The translations under genes were made by a program, and so were the position numbers. Below the pieces are notes generated by a model. That model did not search any database. It saw nothing but the letters and a program-made list of their open reading frames with translations, and had not been told where the DNA came from. A DNA stretch of 7,278 nt from Bryobacterales bacterium (lineage in GTDB: Bacteria; Cyanobacteriota; Vampirovibrionia; Obscuribacterales; Obscuribacteraceae), in assembly GCA_903970295.1 (NCBI GenBank), contig CAJCHQ010000934.1, positions 1-7,278 of the forward strand, written 5' to 3'. Numbering within the stretch: the first letter of the stretch is position 1; every line of letters starts with the position of its first letter. Shown here piece after piece: positions 1 through 7,144 of the stretch.

Positions 1-790
1 CTGGCTCCGTGATCGGTTGCGATGTGTTTTCGTCGACAATTTCCAGAATGGTCGCCTGGCCAAACACCCGATGTTCATCCGGGGCGCAACCCGCTTCGGC
101 ATAGCCGAGCAGTCCGGCGTCGACGCTGGCATAACCAATCGAATAAACTTCGACACCGGGGAAAACGGCTTGCAGGCGCTTTCTCTGGTCAGGATACATC
201 GATTCGCCGCCGAAAAATATGCGATTTACTTTTATGCTGGGATAAAGAGAAGAATTCTGCGCATAATGCTCGGTGACATTCAGAATTGTCGTCGGGACGC
301 CAACCAGAACATTGATTCTGAAATCATCAACTGTCCTCAAGATGCTATCCAGCGGCGCGCCGCCACTTATTGGAAATTGAAGTGCTGAAACAGGACACGC
401 TTCGAGTGACTTCATAATGAAGTTGAAAGAAGCATAGAGTTCGCCGGCGTAGAACAAATTAGCAATCCGATCGCCTTCGACCAGGCCCATTTTCCCCATA
501 CCTTCGCCGAATACGGTAGTAAAGCTGTCCCATTCTTCGCGTGTGAACACAGAAAATTTGGGATTACCGGTAGTGCCACCGCTCTTGAAAACAATGCCAT
601 CTTGCATTGCATCAGTCAAAAGGCGGTTATTTCGAGGTGTGTTGTGCTGCCAGAAGTCAGCTTGATCCGTGATTGGAATGTCTGCAAGCGAAAGTTTAGA
701 GATGTCTCCGACATCGCGATACAGTTCCTTGAAATATGGAGACTGCTTTTGCGCCAGGGCAACGAGTTCCTGCCACTCGTATATTTTCAT
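1..790 (-). CDS. PaaK/LuxE-like adenylate-forming enzyme (3' end outside window)
   Basis: I translated this frame from the ATG at 790-788; 263 codons are visible and it runs off the left edge. An SD (GAGG, 799-796) precedes the ATG, which overlaps the upstream stop as ATGA. Visible motifs: the phosphate-binding loop KSGGTTGNPK (residues 69-78), IFFGGE (191-196), and a YASVDAG stretch (220-226) at the place of the A5 aromatic/acidic motif. These are the core of the phenylacetate-CoA ligase / acyl-protein synthetase branch of the ANL superfamily, which makes acyl-AMP from a carboxylic acid and ATP. The A7, A8 and A10 regions lie beyond the window, so completeness cannot be judged. It aligns along its length with residues about 495-690 of the upstream fusion protein (FKSGGTTGNPKFSVF against FKSGGSSGAPKLSVF), so the two are paralogues. 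Substrate and acceptor (CoA, carrier protein or enzyme cysteine) are unknown. Confidence 0.85.
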   Translation of the reverse strand, partial: MKIYEWQELVALAQKQSPYFKELYRDVGDISKLSLADIPITDQADFWQHNTPRNNRLLTDAMQDGIVFKSGGTTGNPKFSVFTREEWDSFTTVFGEGMGKMGLVEGDRIANLFYAGELYASFNFIMKSLEACPVSALQFPISGGAPLDSILRTVDDFRINVLVGVPTTILNVTEHYAQNSSLYPSIKVNRIFFGGESMYPDQRKRLQAVFPGVEVYSIGYASVDAGLLGYAEAGCAPDEHRVFGQATILEIVDENTSQPITEP

Positions 791-3348
791 GATTTCCTCG
801 AAAATGACCGTTCGTCGATAATACGTTTTAACTTGCCACTGCCGGGTGTGCGCTGGAATTGATTGGCTTGAACGAATACCACCTTGAGATCGAGAAGGGC
901 ATCTTCGAGAACGCAATCGCGAAGATCTGAATAGTTTTCCAGAATCACATCGCGGACGGCGTCGCGATCGGGAAGATCGTCGGCACTGACCAACAGGCTG
1001 ACTTCATCCTTCTCAGTCTTTTCTCCGCAGCGCAGAAGCACTTGCAATTCGCCTGCGTACTGGAATTGATCGATGAGAATGTTCGAGAGCTTGGCGTAAT
1101 TGAAAAACATACTGGCGATTCTAAAAACATCGCCGTGTCGGCCCAGCAATTCAAAGCGCGGAGTCTGTCGTCCACACCGGCAATGCCCCGGTAAAAGCCT
1201 TGCCAAATCGCCAATTTCGTAACGGTCGAGGCTTTGTCCTGCGCGTGCCAGAGAAGTTAAAACCACGCGGCCGAGGTCACCTATCGGCACCGGTGCATCC
1301 TTTTCGAGATCGAGAATCTCTAGAATGTGCAAACGACTGTGTAAGTGATGAACGCCGCCCTGGCAATGTCCGCACTGGAACCCGATCGGACCGGCGTCGA
1401 CGCTGCCATAAGTCGCTGAGCGGATGATCTGCACTCCGAATTCTGATTCGATGTATCGCTTCTGGCTCTCATTGAAGTGTTCGCCACCGTAGAAGATTTT
1501 TTCCACGACCTTATTTTTGCGGAAAAATTCGGCGTTTTGCCCGAACAATTGAATCAGGTACGACGGCATGCCCAGCAAAACATTCGTCTGCTGTCCAACA
1601 ATTGTCTCGGCCACCATCCGCGTATCAGGATGGGCACCCATTGGATACTGAATCGCTTTCAAATCTTCGAGGATGGTGAAGAAACTGATGAACCCGCCGT
1701 AAAGCCCACCGCCGAAGAACAAGTTCATGCAACGGTCGCGGGCTGGGTCTAGACCGGCGGCGAAAAGTCCATCCGCTGCGGCACTCATCTGCAAATGATA
1801 ATCGTCATGGCTGAAGACAGATAATTTCGGCGCTCCTGAACTGCCGCCACTTTTGAAAAATAAGTGAGAATGCTTTGGATCGACAGTTGCATTGAGAAAA
1901 TCTTCTTTGGTCAGAATCGGCGCCACGGGTGGTGCCAAGACTGAGGCTTTCAGTTCGGCGAATGTGCATATGCCGGCAACATTAGCGCCAAGTTGTGCGC
2001 TTATCCTCTTTGAATAGCGCTGCAACGCATAAACACCGTCATGAGGCTCTCCGTTATAGCTTTTCAACATGCTTCCTGCCTGGGTAATGCGCAGTACACC
2101 GGCCTCTATCAGTGAATCACTGAGTGCAGATAAACTATCAAGCTTGCAGACCAATCCAGCAGTTTGCAGATAAGCACGAAATGGTCGCAAGGTTGGAATG
2201 ATTTTGTCGCGCCGGATAGGCTTCACCCAAATCGTTCTATAAAGCGGCGAAGCGCGCAGTGTGCTTGTATAATCGATCAGGATGCGCCAGGACTTGTCTT
2301 TTGCTTCGAGCACTTCGGTCAAGTCCAGGCATGACTCCAGACGGCACATTTCCACGACTGTCGTGATTTCCGCTTGTTCGTGAAGACCGGGTTCTTTTCT
2401 GGGCAGCACGGGAGAAACTTTTCTCAGAGCGCTTGCGAGCCGTTGGGCAAACATCTGGATTTCTTCACGATCCTCTGCTTCCACATAGACGCATTGCGGG
2501 CTAGAGCACGCCTGCTGCTCGAGCAGACAACACTCCTCGGCGAGAGCGGCGATGGCAGATTCGTCTTCGAGACTGTCGGCGGCAAACAACGCGAACGATA
2601 TTTTTGGTCCCCAATCGACGAAACGTGCGAATGTCGGCGACATCGTCTTCACTCCTGCCAGCGCCGCTTCATTGCCCCAGGCGGCAACGCCGTCTGCGTG
2701 CGAAAGAATTTCTCGCAATGTTTCTTGGTCGGCTGATGGGATCCGACAGGCAAAAATCTTAGCCGCGATCGTGTCGCTGCGATCTAAATCGATCAGTCCT
2801 CTTAAAAAGAGCTGAGCAAATAGAGGATCAGAGCCGCCAGTTTTGAGAAAGTTGATATTACCGGCTAGTAAGCCTTCGATGACGCTATAGGCGCCGACAC
2901 TGAAGGCGTTGGTCGGCGCGATGTGCACGAGGAAACCCAGTGGTGCCCAGCGTTCGAAAACATTTGAACGGTATTCAGGGCGGATGAAAAAGAATGGATC
3001 CCTGGTGCCCAATTCGCGCGAGATCTTGTCCTCCAGACTGCTTCGCTGCATGAAATCAGCGAGCTCAGAAAGGTCTTTATCGATTTGGGCAGCATCAATC
3101 TGATAATCATGTTGCAAACAACTTTCAAGGCTGACGTAGAGATCGGAGCTTTTGTCTCGGAGAGACTGACTGAGCAGATCGCACGCTTCTAGAACTGATT
3201 GGATATCGAGCGGCTTCGCGAGGGCCAGGTCAATGGCATCGCCCAGACCCTCGATCTTGGTTTGCAGCTCTGAGTCTGCGAGCCATTGGCCTTGCCAGAG
3301 GTGTGGCGTCTCATTTCTCTTCTGGTGCGCGGAGGATCGGCTTTTCAT
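787..3348 (-). CDS. LuxC acyl reductase fused to a PaaK/LuxE-like adenylation domain
   Basis: The protein has 853 residues, against about 480 for ordinary LuxC. Residues about 1-480 are LuxC: APLGFLVHIAPTNAF (135-149), GLLAGNINFLKTGGSDPLF (159-177), and EQQACSSPQ (277-285), whose Cys281 matches the catalytic cysteine that accepts the acyl group before NADPH-dependent reduction to aldehyde. Residues about 490-853 form an adenylate-forming domain with all main motifs: FKSGGSSGAPK (498-508), IFYGGEHF (618-625), YGSVDAG (647-653), YEIGDLAR (710-717), LLGRHGDVFRI (734-744), and TPGSGKLKR (834-842) with Lys839 at the place of the A10 catalytic lysine. CGHC (659-662) and CRCG (723-726) suggest a metal site as in some PaaK relatives. 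The ATG overlaps the luxE-like stop as ATGA; AGGAG lies 11 nt upstream. Inference: one chain both activates and reduces an acyl group. The domain calls are firm; the joint activity is unproven. Confidence 0.92.
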   Translation of the reverse strand: MKSRSSAHQKRNETPHLWQGQWLADSELQTKIEGLGDAIDLALAKPLDIQSVLEACDLLSQSLRDKSSDLYVSLESCLQHDYQIDAAQIDKDLSELADFMQRSSLEDKISRELGTRDPFFFIRPEYRSNVFERWAPLGFLVHIAPTNAFSVGAYSVIEGLLAGNINFLKTGGSDPLFAQLFLRGLIDLDRSDTIAAKIFACRIPSADQETLREILSHADGVAAWGNEAALAGVKTMSPTFARFVDWGPKISFALFAADSLEDESAIAALAEECCLLEQQACSSPQCVYVEAEDREEIQMFAQRLASALRKVSPVLPRKEPGLHEQAEITTVVEMCRLESCLDLTEVLEAKDKSWRILIDYTSTLRASPLYRTIWVKPIRRDKIIPTLRPFRAYLQTAGLVCKLDSLSALSDSLIEAGVLRITQAGSMLKSYNGEPHDGVYALQRYSKRISAQLGANVAGICTFAELKASVLAPPVAPILTKEDFLNATVDPKHSHLFFKSGGSSGAPKLSVFSHDDYHLQMSAAADGLFAAGLDPARDRCMNLFFGGGLYGGFISFFTILEDLKAIQYPMGAHPDTRMVAETIVGQQTNVLLGMPSYLIQLFGQNAEFFRKNKVVEKIFYGGEHFNESQKRYIESEFGVQIIRSATYGSVDAGPIGFQCGHCQGGVHHLHSRLHILEILDLEKDAPVPIGDLGRVVLTSLARAGQSLDRYEIGDLARLLPGHCRCGRQTPRFELLGRHGDVFRIASMFFNYAKLSNILIDQFQYAGELQVLLRCGEKTEKDEVSLLVSADDLPDRDAVRDVILENYSDLRDCVLEDALLDLKVVFVQANQFQRTPGSGKLKRIIDERSFSRKS

Positions 3349-4523
3349 GTGTAGTTCCGCTCCTTGCCAATCAACTCAGCGGCGGCGACAGCGCAGCTCT
3401 TATTTTTCGAGAGCCCAGCGCGCCCATGCACGACGAAAAACGGAGTTTCGCAATCGCACGGGCAGTCGTCGCCTGGGTGCAGCGAGGCGAGATCGCCCAT
3501 AAGCACGCTGCCAGCCGGAACACTGGTGATGTATGGCGAGACGAAATGCAAAAAACCCTTTTCGCCGAAAGGCAATGACCGCAAAGTTTTGACATCGCGC
3601 ACAAAAACTCGCGACCAGATAGGCACGTGAAATTGATGGTGTTCGCATTCGACATACGGGATGCAATGTTCCACCGAGCCAAACCCGTCGCGAATTCTCT
3701 TATCCGGAATGCCTAGCTGGTCAGTGATATTGGCATAAAGATCGCGCTTGTTGATAGCTTTATCGGCATTGCCTTTCCAGCCACCGCCCAGAAATACGAG
3801 TGACTGCGGCGAGAGCTTTAGCGGCTTCATGATCAAAGTGCGCATTCGCTCCAGGGTGAAATGCAAAAAAGCAGGAAAGCCAAAAATGCGCACCGGCAAG
3901 CCCTGTTTGGCAAAGTCGACCAATTTTTCCACACAACCGAAGAGGTCGAATTCGTGGGCACCGCTTCCGGTGCGCCTGAGAGCATAGAAAACTTCATTGA
4001 CTGGCGCATACTTGCACAGGTAATTATCTGTATATGACGTGCCCAGCTTTGAATCAGACTCGGTTTGATAGCTGTATAACAGATAATTCGTAGGTGTATC
4101 GGCAGCAGTCCAGCCGTTGAAGTCGAAAATGAAATCGATCATTCTTTGCGGTGCGGCCAGTGACCACTCGTCAAAGAACATCTGCGATTTCTGTCCAAGC
4201 GTTCCCGACGATGTCAGATGCGTTGTGATTTTGTCTTTAGGCACCGAGAGTTCTTCGTGCGCCTTGAAGAAATTGGCCAGCACGAACGGAATATTGCCGC
4301 AGTCATCAGCACTGTTGATCTGCTCGGAATGGAAATTGCCAGCAGCGATCAAACGACCAAAAAAGCGATTATTGGCGGCGTGCCAATCGACGTTTTCTTT
4401 CATTGCTTGCACGAAGAGATAATCGGTCTCTTCAGTTGCTTGATACGGATTGCTTCTCTCGCACAAAATCTGAGTGTTCTTCAGTTTCTGTGAGTGCGGG
4501 ACGAGGAGCGTATTTGTAGTCAT
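3345..4523 (-). CDS. luxE-like: LuxE-family acyl-protein synthetase
   Basis: The protein has 392 residues, close to the usual 370-380 of LuxE. LuxE activates a fatty acid as acyl-AMP, transfers it to its own C-terminal cysteine, and passes it to LuxC for reduction. Motifs seen: TSSGTLGQKSQ (104-114) matching the LuxE TSSGTKGxKSH loop, FLGGGWKG (244-251) matching TGGGWK, FGSVEH (281-286), a PIWSRVFVRD stretch (301-310), and KSCA with Cys377 aligning with the C-terminal acyl-accepting cysteine of Vibrio LuxE. A CPCDC cluster (354-358) before it is unlike the luminous LuxE I can recall. The frame is open further upstream to 4583, but the ATG at 4523 is preferred because GGAGG lies 6 nt before it and the extra 20 residues would lie deeper inside the preceding gene. 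Even so, about 92 bp overlap the GNAT gene in another frame. The stop overlaps the LuxC-fusion start. The partner is probably that fusion protein. Confidence 0.9.
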   Translation of the reverse strand: MTTNTLLVPHSQKLKNTQILCERSNPYQATEETDYLFVQAMKENVDWHAANNRFFGRLIAAGNFHSEQINSADDCGNIPFVLANFFKAHEELSVPKDKITTHLTSSGTLGQKSQMFFDEWSLAAPQRMIDFIFDFNGWTAADTPTNYLLYSYQTESDSKLGTSYTDNYLCKYAPVNEVFYALRRTGSGAHEFDLFGCVEKLVDFAKQGLPVRIFGFPAFLHFTLERMRTLIMKPLKLSPQSLVFLGGGWKGNADKAINKRDLYANITDQLGIPDKRIRDGFGSVEHCIPYVECEHHQFHVPIWSRVFVRDVKTLRSLPFGEKGFLHFVSPYITSVPAGSVLMGDLASLHPGDDCPCDCETPFFVVHGRAGLSKNKSCAVAAAELIGKERNYT

Positions 4524-5658
4524 TAAAAACCTCCAGCGTGTCCAGATGCATCTGCTTCCAGAGGGACACATACTGATCGACATAGGGCTTGAATGCTTGT
4601 TCGATTGCCATGCCTCTAAAATCCAGAGGCTCCATCGTGTGAGTCATGATTACGTAGTCGTACGTTTTGCCGTTGATCTCGCGCATGGCCGGATAGAGAC
4701 CAGAGGGAAGAAACTGTAAGCGCAGAAGCGCCTCGAGCGATTCGAAACGATCGCTGGCAATCAGAACCTCGACATATGATATGCCGATCGAATGCATTGC
4801 TTCGAGCAGGGCCGGCATCAAGTCTTCAATCTCATACATTGCTCTGTTGCAGAAAATCAAAGTGCAGTAGCCGTCTGATTTGTTGACGTAAGCGTAGACT
4901 TCGACCGTTCCCGTCGTCTCTGACAGAATCAGATTAGGCAGATGGAAAGGATAGAACTGGGCGGAAGGGTCGGTTTGTTCACGGAAGCGGCGCAAGACAT
5001 ATTCGGGTGCGAATATGGCCTCGAATGACGCCTCTTGACGGGATAGCCGCTTGGCAGGTTTGATTGGAGAGGAATCGGCATAGGGGAGTTTGATTCCTGG
5101 TGCCTTTTCATGCACCACCGAATACAGTGGCAAGAGCTTTTGTGGAATGCGCTCGGTCTGCACGCGTCTCTCGAGAACTCCGGGCTTGAACTTGGCGAGG
5201 AATGTCGTAGTCTCACGCCATCTCAGTTTGTGCGCATTCGGGAAAATTCCCAATGGCAAATACTGTTCGCGAAGAAAGACCAGCTGCGGTCCGATATTGT
5301 GAGTGCGCGCCGTGGTGTAGAGCGAATTGAACGAACCATCCGGTGAGATCAAGCGATCGCCATAGGATGTCAGCTGCGAGGCGATGCCGGCGCCCTGATA
5401 CTCGGGATGCACAACCATCGCCGAAACTTTTCCCAATTTGCTTGTGCGATCGAGTTCAAAAACAATAGAACCGACGATCATGGCATTCGATTGATCGCGC
5501 ATGATCAACCACTCGTAGTCGCTCGATTCGATAGCGTCTGCCATTGCGTCTTGATCGGTACCGTGCTGCACGGGATAGTCGCGCCCGTAGATCAACAAAT
5601 AGAGCTTGAGCAGCTCTTCGATATCGTTCAATTGTGCGGTTTCGATCGACAGTGTCAT
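4432..5658 (-). CDS. GNAT-family N-acetyltransferase with possible second GNAT-like half
   Basis: The protein has 408 residues, more than twice a single GNAT domain. Residues about 1-150 are a GNAT fold: an N-terminal IETAQLNDIEELLKLY helix start and motif A at VVHPEYQGAGIASQL (82-96), whose QGAGIA loop binds the acetyl-CoA pyrophosphate. The second half (about 240-345) has no clear QxxGxG loop but ends in a similar strand-turn segment: LRLQFLPSGLYPAM (312-325) echoes LREQYLPLGIFPNA (129-142). I read this as a duplicated, degenerate GNAT-like domain. The ATG follows the MFS stop by one base (TGA-A-ATG), with a weak AAGG about 10 nt upstream, so coupling is likely. The last 30 residues are charged and polar, and overlap the LuxE reading frame. 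The acceptor amine is unknown; the operon suggests a role on a product or precursor of the acyl-activation pathway. Confidence 0.85.
   Translation of the reverse strand: MTLSIETAQLNDIEELLKLYLLIYGRDYPVQHGTDQDAMADAIESSDYEWLIMRDQSNAMIVGSIVFELDRTSKLGKVSAMVVHPEYQGAGIASQLTSYGDRLISPDGSFNSLYTTARTHNIGPQLVFLREQYLPLGIFPNAHKLRWRETTTFLAKFKPGVLERRVQTERIPQKLLPLYSVVHEKAPGIKLPYADSSPIKPAKRLSRQEASFEAIFAPEYVLRRFREQTDPSAQFYPFHLPNLILSETTGTVEVYAYVNKSDGYCTLIFCNRAMYEIEDLMPALLEAMHSIGISYVEVLIASDRFESLEALLRLQFLPSGLYPAMREINGKTYDYVIMTHTMEPLDFRGMAIEQAFKPYVDQYVSLWKQMHLDTLEVFNDYKYAPRPALTETEEHSDFVREKQSVSSN
4530..4534 (-). promoter_or_regulatory. Ribosome binding site deciding the luxE-like start
   Basis: On the minus strand GGAGG is followed by six bases (TTTTTA) and the ATG at 4523-4521. 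It lies inside the last 30 codons of the GNAT gene (codons for Leu-Glu-Val). Its strength and spacing are the main reason to choose this start over the longer frame beginning at 4583. Confidence 0.8.
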
Positions 5659-5659
5659 T

Positions 5660-6925
5660 TCAAATTGACCTTATGCCGGGGATAAAACGAATCGACATGG
5701 CGATGGCAATGACGATGGTGGCGCAAATGGTGGCAAAGCCAGGCACCGAGACATGATCGATGAATGCGCCGACCAAACCCATCGATATCGGCAAAGAGGC
5801 GACGCTGATCAGATTGACCAAACCCATTATCACTGGAACTTCTTCGGGATCGGCACTGCTTTGCAAAAAGGTCAAAATGACAACATTTGCCAGCGCCAGG
5901 AAAAAGCCCAGAATCAAAAGAGCGAGACAGCCAGTCACCATATCGTGCGAGAGAGTGAATGACAGATAAGCGACTGCCATCAAGCACAGCGAAAATGTAA
6001 TGCGCTTCCAGGTCGAGCCAGGCAGCTGGATGAAAGAGAGCAGACCGCCGCCTATCACAGTGCCCAGGGCGAGTGAGACCTCCAGCTTGGCTAACCCGCT
6101 GATACCTTCGGTGTAGATATTCTTGGCGTACCAGGGCATAAAAATCATCAGTGGTGCTAAAAAGAAGTTCATTAAAAGAAAAGTGACGAGCATTCCAGAG
6201 ATCACCGGCTTGCGCCGCAGTACGGTCATGATCGGATGGGAAGAAGAGACCGAGACGGCGGCTGCCGCAATGCTCGCCGGCTGATCCGCGTTGCTCGAAC
6301 CGGATTGAGTTGCGGGTCGCAGTTTGATGCCTAGGGCCAAAAATGCCGAGAAAAAGTAACTCAACCCGTTGATAGCCAGCATGCCACCAAGCCCCGCTAA
6401 AGCGTAGCTGGCGACTGAAAGCAGCGGTCCCAACACGTTTCCGAAGGAAAAACAGGAGTCGATCAACGCTGTCAGTTTGTCGCGCTTTTCCGAAGCGTCC
6501 ATCATCGCTACAGGCAGGCTGAGAATCGCCGGGTTGAAAAACGCGCCGGCGACATTAGAAATAAGCACAGTGATGAAGAGAAGAGCGAGCAAGAACGGGT
6601 CAGAATCTGCATGTGCCACGAGCCATGCGCAAAGCAGGAATAGCACGCCACGCAGTGCATCTGCCCAGATCACAGTGGGAAGCGCGCCCCAACGATTGAT
6701 CCATTTGCCTGATTGAGAGGCGAAGACGAGATGCGGGAGCGCGCCGAAGGCAATGAACCAGGGTACCCATTGCGGATCGAAGCGTGTTGTCAAAACCCAG
6801 ATCATGCCCACAGACATGAGCTTGTCGCAGGTTTGCGAGATCAATTGTCCCCAAAAAAGTCTTTGCGAATTCGCATCTAGAATCGCATCGAAAGGTCTAC
6901 GTTTGAGGTCTGAGTTAGCAGTCAC
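5660..6925 (-). CDS. Major facilitator superfamily transporter, probable exporter
   Basis: A 421-residue membrane protein with about 12 hydrophobic segments: six in residues about 24-201, a polar Ser/Ala-rich loop at 202-240, and six in about 241-413. The loop between TM2 and TM3 carries a form of MFS motif A (SGKWINRWG, 72-80; G-x(4)-R-x-G with Asn in place of the usual Asp). The N-terminus, with RLFWGQLISQ (22-31), resembles the drug/siderophore exporter branch (EntS/MFS_3-like) in which FxxLWxGQxxSxxG is common. The start is GTG at 6925-6923; an in-frame TGA lies two codons upstream, so the frame cannot be longer, and no in-frame ATG comes before codon 37. There is no good SD. As first gene of the operon it probably exports the metabolite made by the downstream enzymes, or confers self-protection. 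Substrate and direction are inferred. Confidence 0.88.
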   Translation of the reverse strand: MTANSDLKRRPFDAILDANSQRLFWGQLISQTCDKLMSVGMIWVLTTRFDPQWVPWFIAFGALPHLVFASQSGKWINRWGALPTVIWADALRGVLFLLCAWLVAHADSDPFLLALLFITVLISNVAGAFFNPAILSLPVAMMDASEKRDKLTALIDSCFSFGNVLGPLLSVASYALAGLGGMLAINGLSYFFSAFLALGIKLRPATQSGSSNADQPASIAAAAVSVSSSHPIMTVLRRKPVISGMLVTFLLMNFFLAPLMIFMPWYAKNIYTEGISGLAKLEVSLALGTVIGGGLLSFIQLPGSTWKRITFSLCLMAVAYLSFTLSHDMVTGCLALLILGFFLALANVVILTFLQSSADPEEVPVIMGLVNLISVASLPISMGLVGAFIDHVSVPGFATICATIVIAIAMSIRFIPGIRSI

Positions 6926-6933
6926 GGTTCACG

Positions 6934-6943
6934 CGTTTAAACG
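6934..6943. promoter_or_regulatory. 10-bp perfect palindrome just upstream of the exporter start
   Basis: CGTTTAAACG reads the same on both strands and ends 8 bases before the GTG start of the exporter gene, where a Shine-Dalgarno sequence would be expected. It could be an operator half-site pair, or chance. No regulator gene is visible in the window to pair with it. Confidence 0.3.
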
Positions 6944-6991
6944 AAAACAAGCGCAGTCTGGCAGGATAAGTGGCAGTACGATACTTCAAAT

Positions 6992-7006
6992 TGGCTATAA
7001 AAGCCA
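6992..7006. repeat. Small inverted repeat (5-bp arms, 5-base loop)
   Basis: TGGCT (6992-6996) and AGCCA (7002-7006) flank ATAAA. The stem is short and no T-run follows on either strand, so it is not a terminator. It overlaps a -10-like TATAAA on the plus strand and lies just upstream (in minus-strand sense) of the candidate operon promoter, a plausible place for a regulator site, but chance is possible. Confidence 0.3.
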
Positions 7007-7144
7007 GCAACTGCGGGTTTGCAGATTTATTATTCGAAATGTTGGAGGCAAAAATGAACTTGGATAAATGAACCTCCTGTTTTCTTGTACGCCTCAGTCA
7101 TAGCAGCGTTAACGCCCTGAAACGAAACTGGAGCGGCAGAGACT

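Noticed and set aside
4524..4583. Longer start for the LuxE-like gene (20 extra residues, ATG at 4583)
   Set aside because: The extra part lies deeper in the GNAT coding frame, has no family similarity, and the ATG at 4523 has a strong GGAGG at 6 nt.
5353..5360. GCGATCGC (cyanobacterial HIP1 octamer) as a taxonomic sign
   Set aside because: The one copy I noticed lies inside a coding region; HIP1-rich genomes carry it about once per kilobase or more, so it gives no support.
1..6925. A bioluminescence (lux) operon
   Set aside because: LuxC and LuxE homologues are present but no luciferase subunits or LuxD; adenylation paralogues, GNAT and MFS genes point to another product.
6753..7067. 104-codon plus-strand frame antisense to the exporter start
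   Set aside because: It runs over the exporter coding region in the antisense frame and shows no domain; shadow of the real gene.
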